This document shows positions 44,195-51,192 of a stretch of 51,192 bases of DNA, in pieces. The translations under genes were made by a program, and so were the position numbers. The notes beneath the pieces are model-generated. The model was not told where the DNA came from. It saw only the letters and a program-made list of their open reading frames with translations, and made no database searches. Each line of letters begins with the position of its first letter. The stretch's first letter is position 1. Location of the stretch: the NCBI GenBank assembly GCA_022764505.1, contig JALEQJ010000005.1, positions 1 to 51,192 on the forward strand, written 5' to 3'. Source of the stretch: Phocaeicola sp. GTDB lineage: Bacteria; Bacteroidota; Bacteroidia; Bacteroidales; Bacteroidaceae.

Positions 44195-45270
44195 AATAAA
44201 GATTTATAAACATTCATATGTTGTTGCGCACATTTTTCCCAAGAGAAAGCAGAAACCCGTTCCAGACCTTTAGACGCATATAGTTTCCTGACTTCTTCAC
44301 TATTTAAATACTGTTCAAGAACAGACGCAATACTTTCAATATCATTGGGGTCAAAATACAAGGCTGCATCTTCTGCTATTTCGGGGAAGCAAGATGCATT
44401 GGCCAGTGCTGTTGGACACCCATATATCATAGCTTCCAATATAGGCATTCCGAATCCTTCGTAAGTTGAAGGAAATACGAAAAACAGGGCATCTCTGTAT
44501 AATCTTGCTAAAGTAATTTCATCTGCCAAAATGACTTTTAATCTATTCTCGATTTTAAGCTGCTTAAGCATCTTTAGTTCCTCTGTAGAAAACTGTGAAC
44601 GAGTACATATAATATTTACCTCAGGATATCTGTGAGCTATTTTCCCAAAAGCGTGAACAAACATCTTGAAATTCTTAAACGCATGTCTCATTCCTACGTA
44701 CAGAATGTATGGAAAGTCTACTACTCTTGACTTGTGCGTTGGATCTAATGGGATTTTTGATACACCATGATGAATGACCTCTATTTTCTCAGGCTTAATA
44801 TCAAAAAACTTCAATAGATCATTTTTGGTATTTTGACTTATTGCAATTACTTTATCCGCTCGACTCAGTGATTTTTTTTGCAAATTCATCATTCGTTCGT
44901 TATAATTACTTTCCGTTAGAAAGTTGACATCGTGATAGGTCGTAACCATAGGTTTGTTGCCTAAAGCCGGAATACAATAATCATCAAAATTTGTCTGATG
45001 AAATATATCAAACTGCCCTTGCCTTATCTTATATAGAGAATATATCTTACCAAGTTCAGACATTATTCTGCCCTTTCCCCTGAATTCTACATTGGGGAAG
45101 AAGGGTATCGCCTTAAATAATGAATAATGTTTTACATACTCATTATTTGATAGCCAAGCTGAAATATCACGTGTTTCTTTGGGCATTACATTGATAATTT
45201 CTGCAAAATATTTTGATACACCTCCAAATCTTTGGGATGAAAATATCTGATGATCAAATAGAACTTTCAT
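44191..45270 (-). CDS. Family 4 glycosyltransferase
   Basis: A 359-residue GT-B-fold retaining transferase. The start at 45270 is chosen because MKVLFDHQIFSSQRFGGVSKYF is the usual opening of this subgroup; an in-frame ATG at 45384 would extend 110 nt into the upstream polymerase gene. The C-terminal donor-binding half has the LYVGMRHAFKNF segment and the motif FVFPSTYEGFGMPILEAMIYGCP with the E-x7-E pair that binds the sugar nucleotide. It would build a glycan on the cytoplasmic face. It starts 4 nt after the polymerase ends. Confidence 0.92.
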   Translation of the reverse strand: MKVLFDHQIFSSQRFGGVSKYFAEIINVMPKETRDISAWLSNNEYVKHYSLFKAIPFFPNVEFRGKGRIMSELGKIYSLYKIRQGQFDIFHQTNFDDYCIPALGNKPMVTTYHDVNFLTESNYNERMMNLQKKSLSRADKVIAISQNTKNDLLKFFDIKPEKIEVIHHGVSKIPLDPTHKSRVVDFPYILYVGMRHAFKNFKMFVHAFGKIAHRYPEVNIICTRSQFSTEELKMLKQLKIENRLKVILADEITLARLYRDALFFVFPSTYEGFGMPILEAMIYGCPTALANASCFPEIAEDAALYFDPNDIESIASVLEQYLNSEEVRKLYASKGLERVSAFSWEKCAQQHMNVYKSLL

Positions 45271-45274
45271 AACG

Positions 45275-46435
45275 CTATTTGCTTTGTTCAAAAATCTGTA
45301 ATTGAATTTGTTTTCGTTCCTCATAATTATCTGTATCCCACAGTATATTTTCATATTTCGCAGCTGGTGAGATATTTGCAGCATATATTTTTAGGAAGAC
45401 AAATAAGAATGAAGTGATGTAGATGATTTGTCTCTCTCTGAAATGCAGATCAATAATAATCTTTGGATATAAAATCCAATAACTAAACATAAAGAGAGTA
45501 GGTATTCTTTCTACCAAGACTTGTATCTCATAGAAGAATAAGAACGAGGTATAGTATAACCAGAAACAGTTATAAAATATGATGTTGCTTTTATGCTGTT
45601 GGACTAATTTGTTATATAGGAGTGTAAATGTGATAATAGAGAAAGTTCGTTCGATATATCCTAATGATATGGCTTGAGCTGCTTCGTTATTTCCTACGCG
45701 ACCAGTCAATTTATCCATAAATGATATAGCTTGAAAAATACTCAAAGAATTTACAAAGTCGTTTATGACACTTATTTTTAATAGGAATATCGCATTGGCT
45801 ACAATAATTCCACCCCATTTTATCGTTTTGGGAATTTCTTTATGAAGTACAAAGTACAATGGAATATAGACTATAGAGGAGCTGTGGAATGTCATTCCCA
45901 ATATGTTTAGCAGCATATATGGCAGTAATTTCCGCTTTTCCAAATATGGTAATGACAATAAGAACAGATCAATAGCTTTAATATTTCGATATAGGTTGAA
46001 TTCTATTAATAGCCCATTGAATGCCATAAAGAAAATTAAGGGTAGGATTCTACTACTTGTATATCGTTTGAAGACAAAATTAAAAACAAGCAGATCAATG
46101 AGTGTACTTATAAATATCCACCCAAAATAATCAGGAATTATAGTTTTAATAATACTGGAATAAACAATAAATCCTGGCTCAAATAAGATGTCTGTAAATG
46201 TGTATTTGGTTATATTAAAAATATCTGGGAGCTTCTTGTAGAATGGATAGTAACTGATAAAATCAGAGTAAATATGACCTCTACACCCTATAAAGAGCAA
46301 TAATACTACAAAAGATATTCTACGTGCCGAACTGATAGATATTCCACATCTTATCTTTTTACATTCGCACTGGTATAAAAAGAATAATACAATAGTAATT
46401 ATAATATATGGAATAGCATTCATCTTAAAAAACAA
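45275..46435 (-). CDS. EpsG/Wzy-type polysaccharide polymerase
   Basis: A 386-residue polytopic protein with about ten TM helices. The EpsG-family segment is clear: an Arg-containing stretch (LIEFNLYRNIKAIDLFLLSLPYLEKRKLLPYML) followed by GMTFHSSSIVYIPLYF. In a Wzx/Wzy cluster this is the likely repeat-unit polymerase in the inner membrane. Such genes diverge fast, so identity rests on topology, that motif and context. Start could be residue 1 or Met5. Confidence 0.8.
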   Translation of the reverse strand: MFFKMNAIPYIIITIVLFFLYQCECKKIRCGISISSARRISFVVLLLFIGCRGHIYSDFISYYPFYKKLPDIFNITKYTFTDILFEPGFIVYSSIIKTIIPDYFGWIFISTLIDLLVFNFVFKRYTSSRILPLIFFMAFNGLLIEFNLYRNIKAIDLFLLSLPYLEKRKLLPYMLLNILGMTFHSSSIVYIPLYFVLHKEIPKTIKWGGIIVANAIFLLKISVINDFVNSLSIFQAISFMDKLTGRVGNNEAAQAISLGYIERTFSIITFTLLYNKLVQQHKSNIIFYNCFWLYYTSFLFFYEIQVLVERIPTLFMFSYWILYPKIIIDLHFRERQIIYITSFLFVFLKIYAANISPAAKYENILWDTDNYEERKQIQLQIFEQSK

Positions 46436-46436
46436 T

Positions 46437-47324
46437 TTATTTACGGCACATCAGTTTTCCATCACGTAACCCTTTTTCTATCACTTTCACTTGCTCTTTA
46501 GAAAATACGTATGGCATTCTCATCATTTTATATAACCATTTGTAGGTAAATGTTAGTTGTTTTTGTGGAAATGAGAAGTTTTTGTGGATAAAATATATGC
46601 TATTCCTGGCTAAATGGTATATCGTAAAATCACTTAATCCACCTCCTGTACTACTACTTTCTTTATGCTTTAAGGTAGAATGAGGTATATATATTAAAGT
46701 TTCTTTATTCTGCATGACAGCTCTCCATACAAAATCAGAATCGTCATAATATACAAAATACTTTTCGTCCATTAAGCCGACTTTGTAAAATACATCGCTT
46801 CTGATCAGCATAAAGCAAGTAGGAGCATAGTCCATCTTGCAGACTTTATTAAATTGACCGTTATCAACTTGATTATAACCTATATGCTTCGTACTGCCTT
46901 TGATTTGTGAAAATCTACCTCCTGCACACCAAATGCGTCCTGTATCGTAAAAATAGATTTTAGGCACAGCCATAGATGCTCCGGTTTCGTTCAAGCCATC
47001 ATACAAAACCTGCACTGTATCCGGATTGAGTACTATATCATTATTAGATAACAGTACATATTCACAACGATCTGCCAAAGCATTAATTATACCAATGTTA
47101 TTGCCTTTGGCAACTCCCCAGTTTTCATTCTCTGCAAATATTTTTGTTTCAAATGATACATTTTGAGCGAGTTCATTGCATAATGCCAAGGAATTGTCCT
47201 GAGATGCATTATCTATTACATATAATTGAAAATCCTTAAAGGTCTGCTCGTCTAACGATTTGAAAAAGTCTTCAAGAACCTTCTCACTATTATATAAGAC
47301 CGTTACAATTCCTATTTTGCTCAT
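46437..47324 (-). CDS. Family 2 glycosyltransferase
   Basis: A 295-residue GT2 enzyme of the WbbL/WsaF-like type: IGIVTVLYNSEKVLEDFFKSL at the N-terminus, LSNNDIVL with NND at 94-96 as the metal motif (Asn replaces the first Asp, as often in this subgroup), and KYFVYYDDSDFVWRA, the ED/DD motif near residue 190. The C-terminal helices are basic. It starts 12 nt after the SDR gene. Sugar specificity is unknown. Confidence 0.9.
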   Translation of the reverse strand: MSKIGIVTVLYNSEKVLEDFFKSLDEQTFKDFQLYVIDNASQDNSLALCNELAQNVSFETKIFAENENWGVAKGNNIGIINALADRCEYVLLSNNDIVLNPDTVQVLYDGLNETGASMAVPKIYFYDTGRIWCAGGRFSQIKGSTKHIGYNQVDNGQFNKVCKMDYAPTCFMLIRSDVFYKVGLMDEKYFVYYDDSDFVWRAVMQNKETLIYIPHSTLKHKESSSTGGGLSDFTIYHLARNSIYFIHKNFSFPQKQLTFTYKWLYKMMRMPYVFSKEQVKVIEKGLRDGKLMCRK

Positions 47325-47336
47325 CGTGTTTAATCT

Positions 47337-48167
47337 TTAGCGTTTCATTATCTCATTTATTTTTGTAGCATCTCCATAAATACAAGGCGAGTCGTATGGG
47401 CGATCCGGGAATGCTCCATAGTCTAACTGGATATTCAGATTATGTTCTTTAATAAATGATTCTACTTGCTCTGCCAAACTTATTGGTGTACCTGTGCAAC
47501 AATTGATGATTCCTGTTATATCTGTTTGAGTAATTGTTGCAGAAATGAGGGACGCAAGTTCATTTACTTTTATGAAGTCATATTTGTTTTTTCCTGTTGT
47601 AAACGGGAATGTAGTTTTACCTTCTTCTGCTGCATTAAGGAGTTTGCAAAATATGGAGTTGTTCTTTTTGTCATCGCCTAAGATATAAAAACAGCGTAAC
47701 CATTGTAATATAACACCATTTTGATTGCAATATTGTATCATACTACGGCGTAAAGCATCTTTTGCAATGCCATACATAGATGTCGGATTACAAGGTGTAT
47801 TCTCATCTATCGCACCTTCCCAATATCCTACTTCGTGCATTGTTCCCATAACAGCCAAATGTTTCAGTCCGCCGTTAATCATCTTTATTAGAAAATTATA
47901 ATGTGCAGACAAATCACCCATTTGGGTATCAGCATTATGAACAAACCCATTACGCCACGCCATATGCAAACAGACATCAGGAGAGCCTAATTCTTCAAAA
48001 ATATTTTCACTTGAAATGTTGAATAAATTGAACTCTTTTTTTTCTGCGCGTGAATCTATATCTGGTGTATTAATATCACAAGCTATAACCTCAATACCTT
48101 TGTCTAATAATGAAGTGACGATATGCCTCCCGATATAGCCATTGGCACCTGTAACTAATATTCTCAT
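47337..48167 (-). CDS. NAD-dependent sugar epimerase/dehydratase (extended SDR)
   Basis: A 276-residue Rossmann-fold enzyme. The NAD motif G7-A-N-G10-Y-I-G13 opens the protein and the catalytic pair is Tyr132 and Lys136 (MYGIAKDALR). It probably acts on a nucleotide sugar, for example as an epimerase or reductase making a precursor for the glycan. It is a little shorter than the GalE class. The gene lies between the acyltransferase pair and the glycosyltransferases. Confidence 0.88.
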   Translation of the reverse strand: MRILVTGANGYIGRHIVTSLLDKGIEVIACDINTPDIDSRAEKKEFNLFNISSENIFEELGSPDVCLHMAWRNGFVHNADTQMGDLSAHYNFLIKMINGGLKHLAVMGTMHEVGYWEGAIDENTPCNPTSMYGIAKDALRRSMIQYCNQNGVILQWLRCFYILGDDKKNNSIFCKLLNAAEEGKTTFPFTTGKNKYDFIKVNELASLISATITQTDITGIINCCTGTPISLAEQVESFIKEHNLNIQLDYGAFPDRPYDSPCIYGDATKINEIMKR

Positions 48168-48236
48168 AATATCTAATGTTTTATTCTTCTAAATGAATGA
48201 TCTGTCTGGATTGGTTTTGAGATGAGTGTCAAAATA

Positions 48237-48803
48237 CTATATAAAATGCCTATGTGCCCCATCAAACTCATAGATTAGATTCCTAGGTCTTTCTGCAATT
48301 TTTTTTGCGGGTATACCGGCAACGACAGAATACGGTTCTACATCTTTGGTAACTACCGATCCGGCACCAACAACTGCACCCTCCCCAATATTAACGCTAT
48401 GAAGGATTGTTACCCTTGGTCCAATCCAAGCTCTATCTCCAATAGTAACAGGTCCGGTATGATCTGGATTACAAGCAAAATTAGGATCTCTATAATCATG
48501 TTGTAACGTCCAAATTTCAACACCAGAGGAGAAATTAACATTTTGACCTATGTCTATTCCACGTCGGGCATCTAACATTGCATTATCGCCTATTATGGTT
48601 CCTTTTCCTATTTTTAAACCTTTCGTATTCCTAATTTCGCATCCCTTATAAATAATAACATACTTGTCTAAAGAAATTCTATATATTCGTCTATAAATAA
48701 ACATTCTTATGTGCATAGATGGGATATATCCTACTAGCCATAATAAATAGTCACACAAAAAATTGTGAATAATAAAATATACTTTTCTTATTATTGTCTT
48801 CAT
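48237..48803 (-). CDS. Hexapeptide-repeat acyltransferase (WbbJ/LbH type)
   Basis: A 188-residue protein. A hydrophobic N-terminal segment (about residues 12-40) precedes a left-handed beta helix of hexapeptide repeats ([LIV]-G-x4), for example LKIGKGTIIGDNAMLDARRGIDIGQNVNF and VTIGDRAWIGPRVTILHSVNIGEGAVVGAGSVVTKDV. The family transfers acetyl or other acyl groups to sugars, here probably the surface polysaccharide. It overlaps the adjacent, related acyltransferase gene by 4 nt. Confidence 0.9.
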   Translation of the reverse strand: MKTIIRKVYFIIHNFLCDYLLWLVGYIPSMHIRMFIYRRIYRISLDKYVIIYKGCEIRNTKGLKIGKGTIIGDNAMLDARRGIDIGQNVNFSSGVEIWTLQHDYRDPNFACNPDHTGPVTIGDRAWIGPRVTILHSVNIGEGAVVGAGSVVTKDVEPYSVVAGIPAKKIAERPRNLIYEFDGAHRHFI

Positions 48804-49411
48804 TGGATTGAGCTACTTAAAAAGTTACCAAATTTGTCTGTCTTTTCCCATTGTTTTGAATCAAAATTGTATCTCTTAATTATAATAGCTGGAGCACCAA
48901 CAGCAATACAATAATCGGGAATATCTTTATTTACAACAGAATTTGCACCTATAACACAATGCTTACCGATAGAAGCCCCAATTATACACACATGCTCACC
49001 GATCCACGAACCTGCTCCAATATTAACAGAGTTTTTTTGTAATATCTTTTGTCTTATAATGGGTGTATTGATGTCTGTAAACGAATGTAAGTTATCTGAG
49101 ATAAAAACAAAATTGGCTATTAATACATCTTCTTCTATTGTAATATTGTGAGTTGCGTAAATGTGAGCAAAATCACCAATTATTGTACCTTTACGAATGA
49201 TTAATTGTGGTGTTAAACCAGTTGAAGGGGTTGCTCCTAACCATGATTTATAATGTATCTCAACGTTTGCATCTAAATATATATTCTCTGCACCGTTAAT
49301 TCGTAGTGGAGAGTCTATATATGAAGAGAAAGATATTCTTCCAAATTGGGGTTTATAATAAATAAAGTGAATTATTTGCGATAGGACTCTAAATACACGT
49401 CTTATTTTCAT
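48800..49411 (-). CDS. Hexapeptide-repeat acyltransferase
   Basis: A 203-residue left-handed beta-helix acyltransferase: repeats run from about residue 35 to 175 (for example LIIRKGTIIGDFAHIYATHNITIEEDVLIANFVFI and VNIGAGSWIGEHVCIIGASIGKHCVIGANSVVNKDI). His62 and the following ATHNI segment are a candidate catalytic site. It likely acetylates a sugar of the glycan. It is the neighbour (4-nt overlap) of a second acyltransferase, so the polymer may be modified at two positions. Confidence 0.9.
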   Translation of the reverse strand: MKIRRVFRVLSQIIHFIYYKPQFGRISFSSYIDSPLRINGAENIYLDANVEIHYKSWLGATPSTGLTPQLIIRKGTIIGDFAHIYATHNITIEEDVLIANFVFISDNLHSFTDINTPIIRQKILQKNSVNIGAGSWIGEHVCIIGASIGKHCVIGANSVVNKDIPDYCIAVGAPAIIIKRYNFDSKQWEKTDKFGNFLSSSIQ

Positions 49412-49420
49412 TGTCTAATT

Positions 49421-50791
49421 TTATTTTATCCAAAAACCTTTTGCTGACTGATTTAATATTTTATTTACTTGAATGTTAAATATAATTGCATATGTCAAAT
49501 TTATAAATATCATTGAGACTAATACACCGTAGGCACCAAAATGTTTTCCTAATAATAATGACAATGGAATATGCACACACATTCCTATTACATCTATTAT
49601 TGTTTGTAACTTAATTGTTCCCATTCCTACGATAAGAGTGCCATTAAGATTCATCCAGCAATAGACGATAACATATAAGGCGACCATAATTGTCATTTGC
49701 AGTGGAATATAAACTTCATCTCCTATCCAAATGCTGTATACGGTCTGAGAAAAAAGCACCATTATAACATTACATACTGCAGACAAGAGAAATATTTTTG
49801 TCATTTTCCGCCTGACATTTTTCATCCAATTAAAATCCTGTTTTACGTAGGCATCAGTATATGCAGGCCACAATGGTGCTGTAATAATGGTATATAACAT
49901 CATTGAGATATTCATATACTTATATGCAATATTATATGTTGTTACATCTAATGGAGAGGAAAGATTTGAAATCAATATATTCGTTGATTGATAAAGAACA
50001 ACTACCTGTATGTTGATAATGAAAAATTTGTACCCAAGATTAAACAAATCACCTACCAGACGTTTATCAAAGTATTTTATACTTGGGGCAAGATTCTTGT
50101 ATTTCCCATTAAATAACACATAACTGGCTATAATAGTTACCAAAATAGGCATTGCAGAAATCGAAAATGCCAAAGACAATAATGACGCAGGTACTGTTTT
50201 GGTTAGAATGAAAATAATGATTAATGATAAGAACTGCCCAATAACAGTAAATGAACTTGATAATGCTACTTTTTGGAAGGCGGCTATAACAGATACAATA
50301 ACATTTACGACCATTTGTAAGCAGAAAAATGCTATCATAACATACATTACCCGTTGTATCTCTATATTGTATATGATATCAACATTAAGTAATTCAGACC
50401 AGTTAATAAAAGGGATTATACATTCTAGTAATATACAAATAGGAACAAATATGATTAACATCATTATGTATGTAGTAGATACTAATGCTTTTCCCTTGTT
50501 CCAGTTTTGGTATGCAATGGCCTCAGTAAGTTTATTCTTCAAACCCTGAGTAAAACCTATATCAAGGAAGCCCAACCAAGTCATTATTGATGATAAAGTT
50601 AGCCATACACCATAGAGCTCTGCCGATACATAGCCAATAGTAAGAGGTACAAGCATGAAACTGATCATTATGCTTATACCTCTCAATAGAATAGAAGAGA
50701 TAATATTCTTTTTAACAGCATGAGACCTTTCTGTTCCTGAAAATCCCCGTCTTACTATATTATTGAACTTGTCGGCAAATTTGGATAGCAT
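49421..50791 (-). CDS. Wzx-type polysaccharide flippase
   Basis: A 456-residue membrane protein with about 12-14 TM helices and the MATE/MVF-like pattern of polysaccharide exporters (ISSILLRGISIMISFMLVPLTIGYVSAELYGVWLTLSSIMTWLGFLDIGFTQGLKNKL in several helices). It should flip undecaprenyl-diphosphate-linked repeat units to the periplasmic side, where the Wzy-type protein polymerises them. It follows a 197-nt gap after the partial rmlB and is the first gene of the cluster-specific transcript. Confidence 0.9.
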   Translation of the reverse strand: MLSKFADKFNNIVRRGFSGTERSHAVKKNIISSILLRGISIMISFMLVPLTIGYVSAELYGVWLTLSSIMTWLGFLDIGFTQGLKNKLTEAIAYQNWNKGKALVSTTYIMMLIIFVPICILLECIIPFINWSELLNVDIIYNIEIQRVMYVMIAFFCLQMVVNVIVSVIAAFQKVALSSSFTVIGQFLSLIIIFILTKTVPASLLSLAFSISAMPILVTIIASYVLFNGKYKNLAPSIKYFDKRLVGDLFNLGYKFFIINIQVVVLYQSTNILISNLSSPLDVTTYNIAYKYMNISMMLYTIITAPLWPAYTDAYVKQDFNWMKNVRRKMTKIFLLSAVCNVIMVLFSQTVYSIWIGDEVYIPLQMTIMVALYVIVYCWMNLNGTLIVGMGTIKLQTIIDVIGMCVHIPLSLLLGKHFGAYGVLVSMIFINLTYAIIFNIQVNKILNQSAKGFWIK

Positions 50792-50988
50792 AAATCCTAT
50801 TATATAGTTTTTTCTTAATCTTTAATCTACTTTGAAATTGTAAGTGTACATCTCTACTCATAATTAAACCCTTCAATATCCTTCTTAATCAAAAGATTGT
50901 CATATTTGTACTTTAATAAAAGTGAGTCCTATGATTGTCCTTAATAGACTTATAAGACTCTATTGAGATATGCAGGCGTCGTTTGTCT
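50792..50988. other. Intergenic gap upstream of the flippase gene
   Basis: A 197-nt AT-rich gap. No gene, strong hairpin or good TAnnTTTG box on the minus strand is found, so the promoter of the cluster could not be placed. Confidence 0.4.

Positions 50989-51192
<204 letters not shown>

Overview
The window looks like chromosomal DNA from a Bacteroidales bacterium, most like Porphyromonas or a close relative. Four things point there: a complete hmuYRSTUV-type heme-uptake operon, an rseC-rnfBCDGEA operon, exported proteins whose signal peptides end in Ala-Gln, and promoters of the Bacteroidetes form (TTG or TTTG, about 20 nt, then TAnnTTTG). Genus and species cannot be fixed from the sequence alone. 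I saw no tRNA, CRISPR array, insertion sequence, phage or replication origin.

Layout. 1-171 is the N-terminus of a lipoprotein (minus strand). 724-6331 is a plus-strand RND efflux operon (adaptor, pump, TolC). 6561-16097 is the minus-strand heme operon. It begins with a tandem calycin-like lipoprotein gene that is split by an in-frame TAA, then runs hmuY, hmuR, hmuS (CobN-like), hmuT, hmuU, hmuV. 16561-24140 is a minus-strand envelope block: a small beta-barrel protein, murI, two ompH/skp genes, bamA, uppS and a lipoprotein. 24576-31371 holds queA and the rseC-rnf operon. 31793-34678 (plus) encodes a sigma-54 activator, an LptE-like lipoprotein, an unknown protein and SecG. 34772-37887 (minus) has ruvA and a YfhO-like membrane protein. 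37980-40916 (plus) has mtn, luxS, the RNase P RNA and a YihY/BrkB membrane protein. 41533-51192 (minus) is an AT-rich surface-polysaccharide cluster (flippase, polymerase, four glycosyltransferases, two hexapeptide acyltransferases, an ATP-grasp protein, an SDR) that ends in a partial rmlB.

How it works together. The heme operon should capture heme at the surface (HmuY), import it through HmuR and process it with HmuS, with HmuT/U/V as membrane partners. Rnf couples ferredoxin:NAD oxidoreduction to ion transport. Mtn and LuxS recycle S-adenosylhomocysteine. Bam/Skp and LptE build the outer membrane that the polysaccharide cluster decorates.

Most worth a second look: the TAA-split two-domain calycin gene heading the heme operon; a HmuY/HmuR pair that seems to use methionine where the P. 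gingivalis proteins use histidine; a related repeat with a shared terminator hairpin on both sides of the heme operon; and two further families of palindromic intergenic repeats.
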